From Ianthella basta (Eukaryota > Porifera > Demospongiae > Verongiida > Ianthellidae): DNA of 64,000 nt. Positions 41,392-53,740 of the stretch are shown piece after piece. A program made the position numbers and the translations under genes. The notes beneath the pieces are model-generated. The model searched no databases, was not told where the DNA came from, and saw only the letters and a program-made list of their open reading frames with translations. The first letter of the stretch is position 1. Each line of letters starts with the position of its first letter. The stretch lies in assembly GCA_964019415.1 (NCBI GenBank), contig OZ025880.1, positions 694,802-758,801 on the forward strand. The letters are read 5' to 3'.

Positions 41392-41780
41392 CAGTAGTTA
41401 GCACTCCTGATGTCGCTGTTGTGGAATCCAGACTCCAGATGGACTAAATCATTACTCTCATAACACATTCACTCCTCCCCCCAATTTACAGACTAAAACG
41501 TTACTATTATCACATGTATGTTGCCCAGTATATTGTATTTGATTGATTACTGATGTAGCAGGTTGATCCACATGAAGTAGTAGTAGTAGTAGTAGTAGCA
41601 GTAGTTAGCACTCCTGATGTCGCTGTTGTGGAATCCAGACTCCAGATGGACTAAATCATTACTCTCATAACACATTCACTCCTCCCCCCAATTTACAGAC
41701 TAAAACGTTACTATTATCACATGTATGTTGCCCAGTATATTGTATTTGATTGATTACTGATGTAGCAGGTTGATCCACAT

Positions 41781-41823
<43 letters not shown>

Positions 41824-41835
41824 CATTACTAGTAG
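41354..41835. repeat. Tandem 207-bp duplication joined by (TAG)n tracts
   Basis: The segment beginning GCAGTAGTTAGCACTCCTGA occurs at 41391 and again at 41598, a period of 207 bp. Each copy is preceded by a (TAG)n run, and a third run follows the second copy (41783-41823). The two copies look identical over their unique part, so the duplication is recent. It lies just downstream of the locus 10 stop codon. Confidence 0.92.
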
Positions 41836-41861
41836 TAGTAGTTGTAGTATAGTAGTACAGT

Positions 41862-43360
41862 TTAGTACACATAAATTTCAAGTTGCTCAATGCCAACTTT
41901 GTCACGGCTGATGACATATGGCTGGCACCAGTGAACTTCAATATCAGAAGTAGCTTCTGCTGGCAAGGTCTTCTAGAACCACGGCACACGATTGAGTTCA
42001 GGACTGCAGCACTTACTACTACTGTAACAACCCTTGTTATCCCACAGTGGGTTGGAGGTATGCCACTGCTTGGATGGTGTTGAGTGACTGCCAGACTCAC
42101 AATGGTAGTCACTGCCAACAAATGCTGGAGCGGCTTTACCTGGGGTAGCAGCACAGGGACAGTTACATGAACTGGAACCAGTTTCACTGTATCCACCAAC
42201 ATAGCTCCAGATGTGCTGACGTTTCCCTAGTATCCTGTTAGTGATGGACAACCCACTGAGGTAAGGACTGTCAATGTTGTTGTACCCAATACTGGTACTG
42301 TAGTAGAATCCACAATTAGCATAATAGCTGTAGCCAATGGCTTTGCCACACACAAAGTTGTATGGAATAAAGAAGGCTGGAAATACCACAGAATCGCATT
42401 GGGTTTGAACAGGGTTGGTGGGGCCGCATAACATCTTCCCAGATATTCATTGTAGAGCTTCAAAGGAAATGGACAAACAGGATTTTCAGTCATGTTCATG
42501 TACACCACTCGCATCACTCCTGCCCTCCCGCACTTGTCATCTTCCATGTAGCAGTAGACACGTGCATGGGAATAAGATGATCCATAGTAAAAGTTTCTTT
42601 TCACCCAGTAGTAGCCAGATGGAAGAGAAGGATTGCATAGATAAATGTCATAGCACGATTTAGCAGGATAAGTGACACTAAGACCAGGGCATGGTCTAGT
42701 CATGTTGCTGCATTGGCGAGATACTTGCTGTGGCGACCTAGTTGGCTGCTGTGGTTGAGGAGCTTGGGTTGTAGGGTTTGTTGTGGGACGAATAACTCTA
42801 TGTGCACTACTGGTGTGGTTGCAGCATTCCACTACCACTTTGAGTGGACTCTGAGGAGCAGCTTTAGCAGTTATGTTCTTGATCTGCATTGCTAACACAT
42901 GGACTATCTCTCTCAGCTCCTCAAAATCTAACCCACTGGGGCCTGGGGGACCGGGAGGACCCTGTTTGCCATCTAAGCCGTCTCTACCTGGCTGACCGTC
43001 TTTGCCATCTCTACCCGGCTGCCCATCAGCTCCATCAATACCTGGAAGACTGGGGGGTCCTGGGGGACCTCGACGCCCTGGCTGTCCATCACGTCCTGCT
43101 CTGCCATTGGTACCTGGTATACCTTCTCTTCCTGGCGGCCCCTCACGTGCGTCTCTACCTGCAGGACCCACTATTGGCCCTTGAGCGAAGTAGCCTCCAT
43201 TGCACTGTCCTGTGGTGTTGGTGCTCTGAGTAGGCTGAGGCTGTGTTGGAGGCTGTGACTGCACTGGAGGGGAATCAGTGCCCTTCTTATAACTACTGCC
43301 AAGGGCAGGAGGCGGGATGAGGAGGAAACAAGTCCGAATCACTACGTTGAGTAGGTTCAT
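41862..43360 (-). pseudogene. Locus 10: broken mosaic collagen-like gene
   Basis: ATG at 43358-43360. The leader is type A-like ([25 protein letters not shown]). The roughly 26 triplets carry two Gly losses (ARE for GRE; SLP for GLP-type). A shortened helical part ([16 protein letters not shown]) and a distinct linker rich in Pro/Gln follow. The head is nearest type B ([30 protein letters not shown]). A single-base deletion near 42445, after KLYNE, shifts the frame; [10 protein letters not shown] resumes in another frame. A TAG near 41975 replaces the second Trp codon of PWFW. The sequence beyond still encodes KTLPAEATSDIEVHWC to EQLEIYVY. Two disabling lesions plus helix damage make this a pseudogene. 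Confidence 0.88.
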
Positions 43361-43397
43361 GGTTTGTAGCTATTCACTGGAACTGCTGCTGAGCCAT

Positions 43398-43405
43398 CAC
43401 TTATA
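43398..43405 (-). promoter_or_regulatory. TATA box, locus 10
   Basis: TATAAGTG on the minus strand about 40 bp before the ATG at 43360. The promoter block is conserved although the gene is broken. Confidence 0.5.
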
Positions 43406-46400
43406 GCAAATGTAAGGATCTAATTCTATTTTGCACCACAACAATGTCAGACTCAACTAGTCATTGTTAACCTAATTTAAAATTATTCGATGTTGTCATC
43501 CCAGCTGTATCAGAGTACACTGTAGACAATCATGGCATGTATTAGGAGTACACATACTTACTTATAGTGCTATATGTACATGTGCTTACAATAAATTATT
43601 GTGTTGTATTTGTATTGCATTCATAATAAGAGATTGGCTTGACTAATTGAGCATTTAGCATGCAGTCTGATCAACTATTAATGTAATTCAGTCATAAGCT
43701 ATGTGTGTACCAACACTGCAAGCTCAAGGAGCTAGTACTGTACTCACATGCAACATAGTCGCCTTAATTCTGTCACTCATCTATGTATGTGTGTCACCCA
43801 TGCATTCCCCTTAATGCTGTATATACAGTATGACATTGTGCAGATGGATTACAGTGCAAAACCATACACATCAGAAGCCATATCAAACATGTGCAAGGTC
43901 ATGCTGCAGGAAAGTCACAATGGCTGTTGGCTACATATGCTTGTAAGAAAGCATGCATGGCATAGTAGCCAGTATGCTCCCAGCAACCCCTCACTGTATG
44001 CTATGCACTTCAAGCAACCAAACTGATATATAGACTAATAGCACTTGCCTGCAGCTGCCTCAAACTTATATACATAATGAGGCAGATACACCACAACCAT
44101 CCTGCACATACAGACACCATGTTAGCTCATTGTTCTCTTTCGATATATGTCCTCCTAGAGTACTTGGACCTACGTACGTAGGTAACAGAACAGTTTCGTA
44201 TATACTTACACATTTGCCTGATGGTGAGATTTCTGCATAATGTGTTTTGGGCTTTTTAGCTGTGCTTTATAAAACCTGTCCAGCATAGCAAGGAGAGTAG
44301 TCCATCTCAACATATAGAATGGAACAGTACAAGTCATAACTCAATCCATATTGCATCAGACAAGTTGCATAATGTGTATGTGCATACACAGCTTGCATGG
44401 TGCAATGCTCTAATGAAATTACGTTTGTAACTGCAAGTTCATTATACTGCTGTAGACAGGTTTGTGGGAGACAAAAGTGGGCTTCGGTATGTACCGAAGA
44501 CAGGTTCAGAGGCTTCTAACATCTGGAGCCAAGTCATACGACTCCCCCTTCTCGTCCATCATTTGTGAGAATTCAACTTCATTAGTACCTAATTACTGCT
44601 AACATGTCCTGGAGTGCAGAGGCAGGCAGGATCACACAAGGCCCATAGACTCCTATAGGCAGACAAATATATGTGCCAAGTCATATGAGTTGCCCTTTAC
44701 CCATCACTTGTGGGAATTCAACCAACATATCTAGCATAGCAAGGAAGGAGAGTAGTCCTACTCAACGTGGAAAGAGAACTCAATCAAATTGGATCCAGCA
44801 AATTGTAGCAGCTGCTATAATTATACACACTATGTATACATACAGTAATGTACCAGCACTAGTACTCTAAGGACACATCCCATCTCTGTTGATGAGTCCC
44901 TTTGGATGTACAAGCTCATTAGTGTCAGACTGTAAACAGGTTAATGGAGTCATGAGTGGTCTTCAGTAGAGTAAACAGGTCCATAGGGTTTCCACACATC
45001 TGGGAGCCAAGTCATATGGCTCCCCCTCCTCCTCCATCACTAGTGGGAATTCAACCTCATTAGTGTCTAATTACTGCTAACATGTCCTGGAGTATACGTA
45101 CGTAGAGACAGGCAGTATCACACAAGGCCTGTAGACTCCTAGAGGCAAACATGATAAGTGCTCAAACATCTATCACAGTCTGTTGTAACACGACACAGAC
45201 ACACACCACTCTGCATGTAGTACATACATAAGCCACATGTATGTACACATGGGCAATCATACCATCTTGCAGTCAGCCTTCCTGTGGGTTCTTTGTCTTA
45301 AGCAGAAAGGCACATCCCCCGCACAGGAGGGTGAACAAGATGTTGAGCTCTGAATTGCTGATGCAGCTCTTTATTAGCCACATAGTAAGAAGTGTACCTT
45401 TGCACATTTGTTTCTTGAGCAAGGAGCAAGACAAGCAAACGCCTTCCAAATCGTTCTTCCAGAGCTGGATTGTGTTTGTAACATGCCTGTTGGATTATAA
45501 TTCAGAAATATAGAATGTCACAATGTGCTGACTTTGTGTAGTGTGAATGTTAAAGTAATGCACCATGCATGTGGCTGATGCTCTAGTGACCCTACTTATG
45601 CTGTAAACATGTTTGTCAAAGGGCAGCTCCAGACTGTGGGGAGCAAAGCCTTACCACCTCTCCCCCATCCCTCATGGGGCTTCTACCTCATTAGTGCAAC
45701 ATGTGCCACAGTGTAGAAGTGGACAGGTATACTGTATGTACATATTCAGAAGCTCAATAGACATCCACCTGTAAACATGTCATACGTACACTGCATAACC
45801 TGCAGTGACATATGTCATTCTATACTAGGACACGTTCATTTTACCTGAACTATTGCCACGTGTTAGGACTAATCAAGAGAGACTGCTACAGTATACACCC
45901 TGACATGTATTACTTTGCTCCCCAGCAAAGTTAACTCCTTCTCAACCATTTCTCCCTGGTACAGTGCATACACTACTAATAGTCCTTGAACCAATTCAGT
46001 AGCCTCATGGACCTGTGTGCATATGCATGCATGTCCCTATATAGTGTTGGTACATGATGAATTCGAAGGTTGGGTTGAATCAGAACTGCCATGGCTGACC
46101 ACATACACAGGGTACACAGCATACTCCCTGTGAAGAGCACTAATTTGCACACTACAGGATGTTCAGATGCTAACACAGTAAAAATGTGCACGAATCTAAT
46201 CTCTCAACACTGCATGGTCCTGTAATTCCATTGAACACATATTATGCTACATTTTGATTATCACTGCATTTCAAACCAGCTCACTACTAATGTAGTGCTC
46301 TGACATGATGTCTTCATGACACTATTGCACGATATGCACATGCACACAAGCACATTTGTGTGGCTGTGGCATGAGTTATCAGTTGCAGTGAAGATGCCTG

Positions 46401-47111
46401 CTAGCTGAAAGCCCTCACATGGGAGAATGGCACTGGTAATCATATGCCAATATAGGCTATCTCTCTATACCAATATATTGTGCATCCTCAGCATTGGCTC
46501 ACAGTGTGTTGATGTAGTGTTGTTAGCATGAATATGCATGTAGTGTGCATGAGTTGCATGAATATGTATGTTTTAAGTGACAATGTATATCTTTACACAT
46601 GCGTAGTTTTGTAGGAGAACACGTGTATGCATGGTGCATTTGCTGTTGTGTCATTGAAGTTGAATCTGACTGATCATTCAGTGTCACTTCCCTGATCGGA
46701 GGATACCACAGTTGACTAAATCCAATGGCAATGATAACTATCAGTTAACATACGTACCTACCTGCCTCAGGTTATGAAGCAACAGAAACACAAACTGTAT
46801 GGACAGTCTAGCTGCTCCTATGTCCACCACCAGTGAAACACTTGCGGTTTCAACAAGAGCAAATATAAGGATAACTAGTGGGGGGAAGGCATTCACTGGT
46901 TGCTGTCATGGGCTACGGCCCCCAGCCTACTGTAACACCACTGGTGTAGATTGTTGGTAAGCGTAATATCCATTGATTCACCCAAGTTCAATCTAACCCA
47001 GCTTGTCCATGCAGTAGCCAGCTACAATGAACTGCCATTTCAACAAGTCAAACTTGCTAGCTATATACTCTGAACACATTTCAACACCAAATTTATGGAG
47101 TGTGTGCACTG
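43406..47111. other. Long intergenic region, loci 10-11
   Basis: No supported gene. About 44400-47100 is paralogous to 51200-53350 plus 54600-54665 and 56518-56880, with the recurring modules near 44455, 44935 and 45615. A long G run (47227-47242) belongs to the LINE 3' end that follows. Confidence 0.65.
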
Positions 47112-47116
47112 TGATA

Positions 47117-48112
47117 TGGTATGGTATGGATGTCTTATTTCACCTGGGGAAGCCTTCACCCATGAGGCTACTTCACAAGGCACCCAGAACCATACAGACA
47201 CAAACAGTAAAAAATAAAGAGGGGTGGGGGGGGGGGGGGGGGGATGAGGGAATAAATAAATATAAAGATTAAAAAGGCCATGCATTAATAACAGTAGAAT
47301 TAAATTTAAGCATTTAAAATAGAGTGAAGAATTGTCATGCAGGCGTACACAAGTAATGTGATTCAGCAGAGTATATGCATACGTGAATGAGAGATGGCGT
47401 AAAATAGAGTAAGTTAGCAAGTGAGATTTGATGGAGCTTGAAATGCCGTTACTCTTGCTAGCTCTGATACTCACTGCAAATGCCTTCTTCCTAAGTTTGG
47501 TCCTCACTTGAGGGACACGGATGCCTCTGCAGGAAGCAGACCTGGTGACATGTTGATGGGTTCTTGCACATTGCTGGAATAATGCAGACAGATAGGCAGG
47601 ACCACGGCCAGAGACACTTTGGTAAACTACCACAGCTTCACTCATGGCCCTTCTGGAAGCCAGTGTGAGCCAGTTCAGTTCCCACTTCATGTCAGTAGCA
47701 GAGGCACCCACACGTCTGTGGAGGATGATACAGGCAGCATAATTCTGGAGATGCTCCAGACTTTTGCTTTGCCCTTGTGTGCAAGTGCCCCAGACTGCAT
47801 CTGCATAGGTGAGGTGAGGGAGTATGTACGCATTGTACATGGTGCAGAGGGCTTGCCTAGGTAAGAACCAAGACAGTCGGTGGAGGAGGTCAATCGCCTT
47901 GGCAGCTTTGCTTCGGACAAGGTCAATATGCTGACTCCAAGAGAGAGTGTCACTGATTACCACACCAAGATATTTGTAGTTCTGTACCTGCTGAATGTGG
48001 GTACCATTGAGTTGAATATCAAGGGGTGACAGGGATCTCCGACGAGAAGAGTGAATGAGCATACACTTTGTCTTTGCCGTATTCAGTCACAAATCACTTT
48101 CCAGAAGTCATT
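47117..48112 (-). mobile_element. 5'-truncated LINE (reverse transcriptase C-terminal part), TGATA duplication
   Basis: The minus-strand frame from about 48085 reads NTAKTKCMLIHSS, then YKYLGVVISDTLSW, HLTYADAVWG, ASRRAMSEAVVVYQSV and the usual end of the protein. This is the part after the catalytic motifs in CR1/Jockey-like elements. A 3' UTR with a poly-C run and a short ATACC repeat follows. A stop precedes NTAKTK, so the copy is dead. TGATA flanks both ends (47112-47116, 48113-48117). The empty paralogous site is at 56880-56884. Confidence 0.88.
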
Positions 48113-48554
48113 TGATAACACTAGGACATACAGCAGTGTACTAAGGTTGTAACCAAAACTTCCACCACTGTTGCATCCCAGGGACAGCCTTCATGTTAGC
48201 TTGAAAGGGAGACCAGAGTGCACACACATACTCACATACGTAGACAGTTACATATACTGTATAACTTGTAGGAATAAAGCTATTGGCATCATTCTATGCC
48301 TTCCATGTAAGGAAGGTAATATAACCTTGAGAACATCACAAGAACCACTGTGTAAGATAGGGAGATGTTGCATGCTTAGCGGTCATGCAGTATTTGACAT
48401 ACTGTATGTGTATACATTCTTCATGCTTACAGGATCAATTAGTCAGTCAAATTGAACACACTGCATCTGTAACAATTCTATTAACACACTAAATATCTTT
48501 AACTAACAGCACTCTCTAATCTAGCTAACATTACTTGTAATTGCAATCACTGTG

Positions 48555-50063
48555 TCAGTATATGTAGAGTTCCAACTGCTCAACGGCAAAGCTGTACAAA
48601 TATGGCTGGCAAAAGCGAACCTCGAGGTCGGATACAATTGTATCCGGCATAGCCTTCCAGAACCACGGCATACGAGTGTTATTGCAGCACTTGCTAGTAC
48701 GGTAACATCCTTTGCCATCCCACAGTGGGTTTGTAGTGTGCCACTGGTTGGATGGTGCGCTGTGAGTGCTAGACTCACAATGGACATCATTGCCAACAAA
48801 TGATGGAGCAGCTCTACCTGGGTTAGCAGCACATGGACAGTTGTATGTACTGGAACTAGTTTCACGATACCCTGCAGCATAGCTCCAGATGTGCTGACGC
48901 TGTCTCTCTTTCCAGTAAGTGATGGACACTCCACTCAGATAAGCATTATCAATAGTGTTGTATCCACTAATAGTGCTGAAGTGGAATCCGTACTGATTAT
49001 AATTGCTATAACCAACCACTTTGCCACAAACGTAGTCAAATGGAATGCTGTAAGTAGGGAACATGCGGGAATCACACAGTTTACTTCCAAGATGTACAGT
49101 TGACCCACACATCTTCTTCCCTGATGAGGTAAATGGTTCCATATTTTGAGGACATTGAGCAGAAGTCTTGTTCATATTGATGTATGCCACACGCATCAAT
49201 CCACTCATCCCACACAAGTCATCCTTCATGTAACAGTAGACATAAACATGGGAATACAATGGACCATGGACATGGTGTGTCTTCAACCAGTAATAGCCTG
49301 ATGGAAGGGAATGATCACAGACATGGATTTCATAGCAAGATGTTGCAGGATTAAGGGGAGTGCTTCCAGGACAGCGCTTTCTAGTTGTGTTCTTGCATTT
49401 AGATGGCATGTCTGCTACTTGTTGTGATGGTGCTGTGGTTATTGGGCTCCCTGTGGTAGGGGTACTCCTGTTGGACTCTGTACGTGGTGTGGATAGAGGA
49501 GTATGAGTTGTTTGGGTGACTGAACCACTTCTGTTATTACTGCACTCCACTACCACTTTGATGGGGTCATGAGCAGGAGGAGAAGTGGTCAAGTTCTTCA
49601 CTTCCTCTTTTGTTATCAAGCGAACAATCTCTCTCAGTTCACCCACATCTAACCCACCGGGGCCAGGGGAACCAGGGGGTCCCTGTTTTCCATCTAAGCC
49701 ATCCCTTCCTGGGTTTCCGTCTTTACCATCTCTACCCGGCTGCCCATCACCGCCGTCGTTACCTGCTGAACCAGGTGGTCCTGGGGGACCTCGGCGCCCT
49801 GGCTGTCCATCACGTCCTGCTCTGCCATTGGTACCTGGTATACCTTCTCTTCCTGGTGGCCCCTCACGTCCGTCTCTGCCCGGAGGACCCATTAGTGGTC
49901 CTTGAACCAAGTAGCCTGCATTGCACTGTCCTGTGGTATTGGTGCTCTGAGTAGGCTGCGGCTGTGTTGAAGGGGAATCAGTGCCCTTCTTATAACTAGT
50001 GCCAAGGGCAGCAGGAAGGATGAGGAGGAAACAGGTCAGAATCACTACACTGGGTAGGGTCAT
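48555..50063 (-). CDS. Locus 11: type A secreted collagen-like protein with cysteine-rich head
   Basis: Intact, 502 residues from the ATG at 50061-50063 ([20 protein letters not shown]); an in-frame GTG upstream is unlikely to be used. The leader is short (the PVQSQ part is missing). TTGQC, 26 triplets, [18 protein letters not shown], linker, full head. The head closely follows loci 3 and 12, except in the loops: SNYNQYGFHFS, YRETSSSTY, NDVHCESSTHSAPSNQWHT and CQPYLYSFAVEQ. Ends ELYIY. The 5' flank differs from the other type A genes right at the ATG (GCCGGC in place of the ACAAACC context). Confidence 0.88.
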   Translation of the reverse strand: MTLPSVVILTCFLLILPAALGTSYKKGTDSPSTQPQPTQSTNTTGQCNAGYLVQGPLMGPPGRDGREGPPGREGIPGTNGRAGRDGQPGRRGPPGPPGSAGNDGGDGQPGRDGKDGNPGRDGLDGKQGPPGSPGPGGLDVGELREIVRLITKEEVKNLTTSPPAHDPIKVVVECSNNRSGSVTQTTHTPLSTPRTESNRSTPTTGSPITTAPSQQVADMPSKCKNTTRKRCPGSTPLNPATSCYEIHVCDHSLPSGYYWLKTHHVHGPLYSHVYVYCYMKDDLCGMSGLMRVAYINMNKTSAQCPQNMEPFTSSGKKMCGSTVHLGSKLCDSRMFPTYSIPFDYVCGKVVGYSNYNQYGFHFSTISGYNTIDNAYLSGVSITYWKERQRQHIWSYAAGYRETSSSTYNCPCAANPGRAAPSFVGNDVHCESSTHSAPSNQWHTTNPLWDGKGCYRTSKCCNNTRMPWFWKAMPDTIVSDLEVRFCQPYLYSFAVEQLELYIY

Positions 50064-50109
50064 GGCCGGCACGTAGCTAACTGTTCACTGGAACTGCTGC
50101 CGAGTCATT

Positions 50110-50116
50110 ACTTATA
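50110..50116 (-). promoter_or_regulatory. TATA box, locus 11
   Basis: TATAAGT on the minus strand about 47 bp before the ATG at 50063; a slightly diverged form of the shared block. Confidence 0.5.
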
Positions 50117-50282
50117 CTAAATGTAGTGAATCCTATTCTATTTTTTAGCATCACAATGTTGTCATACTCAATTTAGCTTTGTTAATATAATTTAGAATAA
50201 TTCAATATTACCATAATCCCAGCTGTGCCAAAGACAGTACACTGTAGACAACTGGGGCATGCATTAGGAGTATACAGACTTA

Positions 50283-50863
50283 TAGGGTGTGGCATCAATA
50301 ATCGGTATCCAGATCTCGACTGTAACGCTTTCTTTCCGCCCGATTCTTGGCATACGTATAGGGCAGACGAAGGTAAGAGTCTGTACAGCGTTGGACCCGA
50401 ATAGGCGGTTCCGCTCGCAAGTTATTGTAACAAATACGAAGGTTTCAAAGTAACATCAAATCGTTATGGAGTCATCCAAATTCGGTCGGTGACTCGTACA
50501 CAACGACGCGAGAAGATCTGTTCAGTCTGGCCTACTACCCAGATGGGTACATCCAAGTCCTGGCCACAGCAGAAGATTCGGGCGAAATTGTTTCACGGAA
50601 ACCGAGCATCATTGACTAGACTTAGGAATCCCGGGGGTCAGCAAAAATCGGCAGGATAAAATGGCGACTGTACAGGCGAGTGTCATGTATGGCCTACTAC
50701 AGAGGACTGTGAGGGTGTTGTCAAGCCTTGGTGTAAGAAACACACTTATACATCTTGTCTTTGTCCCTTTTGTGTGCTATTCCAGCGCAAATACAGTGGT
50801 ACCGCAACGGACAGTAGTCGCACCGAACCTACTTCCTCGCCTTGGGATGCCCACACACTCATG
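50283..50863. other. CpG-rich insertion with an ATG frame
   Basis: About 580 bp unlike its AT-rich surroundings and missing from the equivalent gaps upstream of loci 5 and 10. The ends show a weak inverted match (GGTGTGGCATC and the complement of GATGCCCACAC). On the plus strand, an ATG at 50661 opens MATVQASVMYGLLQRTVRVL and could splice at GTGTAAG near 50730. It could be a DNA element, or a captured CpG-rich promoter with a first exon. I recognise no protein. Confidence 0.45.
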
Positions 50864-53689
50864 TTTGACAGATCGACTTTCCTGCCTGAACCTAATGAGG
50901 CAGACACACCACAACCATTCTTCCCACATATAGACGTCATTTTAGCTCATTGTTTTGTTTCAATATATGTCCTCCTAGAGTACTTGGACCTACGTACGTA
51001 GGTGACAGAACAGCTACGTATTATACTTACACATTTGCCTGATGGTGAGATTTCTGCATAATGTGTTTAACTGTGCTTTAGTTAAACCCGTCCAGCATCG
51101 CAAGTATATAGAGTAGTCCAGCTCAACATGGAAAGAAATGGAACAGAACCAGTCATAACTCAACCCATACTGTATCCAACAAATAATGCATTATGAATAT
51201 GTACATACATAGACTGCACCGTGCAGTGCTCTAATGAAATAAACCATTTGCACTAATGTACGTAATTCCCATTGGACATGGGAATTCATTATACTGCTAT
51301 ACGGAGGTTGTGGAGACAAGAGTCGGCTTCGGGATGTACCGAAGACAGGTTTAGAGGCTAATAACATCTGGAGCTAAGTCATATTAGTCGCCCTTCACCC
51401 ATCACTTGTGGGAACTCAACCTCATTAGTGCCTAATTACTGCTAACATGTCCTGGAGTGCAGAGGCAGGCAGGCCTGTAGACTCCTATAGGCAGAGAAAT
51501 ATATGTGCCAAGTCATATGAGTTGCCCTTCTCTTATCACTTGTGTGAATATGAACCTGCATATCTAGCATAGCAAGGAAGGAGAGTATAGTCCAACTCAA
51601 CACAGAGAGATAGCTCAATTCAAATTGTAACAGCTACTATAATAATTATACACACTATGTATACATACGTACAGTAATGCACCAGCACTCTAAGGACACA
51701 TCCCATCTCTGTTGATGCATTATTATATTCCCTTTGGATGTGTAAGTTCATTAGTGTCAGACTCTATAAACAGGTTTGTGGAGTCATGAGTGGTCTTCAG
51801 TACAGTAAACAGGTCCATAGGGTTTCCACACATCTGGAGCCAAGCCATATGGCTCCCCCCTTCTCCTCCATCACATGTGGGAACTCAACCTCATTAGTGT
51901 CTAATTACTGCTAACATCTCCTGGAGTGTAGAGACAGCCAGGATCACACAAGGCCTGTAGACTCCTATAGGCAGACATGATAAGTGCTCAAGCATCTATC
52001 ACAGCCAGTTGTAACATGACACAGACACACACCACTCTGTAGTACATAAGCCACATGCATGCACACATGGGCAATCATGCCATCTTGCAGTCTTAAGCAC
52101 AAAGGCACATCCCCCACACAGGAGGAGGGGCAAGATAATGAGCTCTGTTACTGTATTACTGATGCAGCTCTTTATTAGCCACATTTGTATGCACAGTGAG
52201 AAATGTACCTTTGTGCATTTCTTGAGCATGGAAAAAGACAAGCAAACACCTTCCAAATCATCCTTCCAGAGCTGGATTGTGTTCTGATCATTACAATTGT
52301 GTCCATCACATTACTCTAGTGACCCAACTGACCCTCAATCGCATTGGACCTTATGCTGTAAACATGTTTGTCAGGGGACAGCTCCAGTCTGTGGGGAGCA
52401 AAGCCTTACCACCTCTCCCCCATCCCTCATGGGGCTTCTACCTCATTAGTGCAACATGTCCCACAGTGTAGAAGTGAACAGGCATTCAGAAGATCAATCG
52501 ATGTCTATAATATAGTTGCAAACATGTCATACACTGTATAACCTGCAGTGACGTATGTCATTCTATACTAGAACACATTCAATTTACATGGACTGATGCC
52601 ACATGTTAGGACTAATCAAGAGAGACTGCCACAGTTTACTCCCTGCCCCACATGTATTACCTTTACCCCCAGCAAAGTTAACTCCTTCTCAACCATTCCT
52701 CCCTGGAACGGTGCATACACTACTAATAGTCCTTGAACTCATTCAGTAGCTTCATATACCTGTGTGCATATGCATACATGCCTCTATAAAGTGTTGGTAT
52801 ATGATGAATTCGAAGGTTGTGTTAAATCAGGACTGCCATGGCTGACCACATACACATGCACAGTACACATCATACTCCCTGTGAAGAGCACTAATTTGCA
52901 CACTATAGGATGTTCAGCTGCTAACACAATAAAAATGTGCACGAATTCCAATCCCTCAACACTGCATGGTCCTGTAATTCCATTGAACACATATTGCTAT
53001 ATAATTATCACTGCATTTCAAACCAGCTCACTATATACTAATGGGTGCTCTGACATGATGTCATCATGACACTACTGCATGATACGCACATGCACGCAAG
53101 CACAATTTTGTGCAAAGTTAGTACGAGCAAACAATATCTGTGCCGGTGTCTGTGGTATGAGTTGTCAGTTGCAGTGAAGAAGCCTGCTAGTGACAGCCCT
53201 CACATGGGAGAATAACACTGATAATCATATGCCAATATAGACTATCTCTCTATATATACCAATATATTGTGCATCCTCAGCATTGGCTTACAGTGTGCTG
53301 ACTAAATCTAATGGCAAAGATAACTATCAGTTAGCATATGTACCTACCTGCCTCAGTTATGAAGGTACACTAACTCAAACTGCATGCGTGGACGGTTTGT
53401 GTTAGTCAATACCTATGTAAGAAAGGCAGATAAAGGAGTCTTCTATATTTACCATTCTTGGGTATGACCCTTCTTTGTTGTATGCACCACACTGTTTGGA
53501 GAAACATGCAAGACAGATGGAAACTGCCAAATACAAATGATGGTCAACATTAACATGTAATTGTAGTTGATGCAGTATGCAAAACAGACGTCATTGCTAC
53601 AAACTACAACAATTCAACAACTATTCAATCAATTATCTTCAAATTAATGAATCAGAACTTACAGAATAGAGGACATAATAATAGTGAAG
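50864..53689. other. Long intergenic region upstream of locus 11
   Basis: No supported gene. Paralogous to 44100-46760, with recurring modules near 51300, 51770 and 52370. Confidence 0.65.
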
Positions 53690-53740
53690 CTAGTATATGA
53701 TAGCATGTGGCTGACCCCAGCGAACTTCAATTATATCAGA
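53690..53740 (-). pseudogene. Tiny head relic cut by an insertion
   Basis: The plus-strand text 'GTGGCTGACCCCAGCGAACT' followed by TCAAT matches the antisense of the '..DIEVRWCQP' codons in the type B genes. It stops where the GC-rich segment at 53741 begins. Confidence 0.45.
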
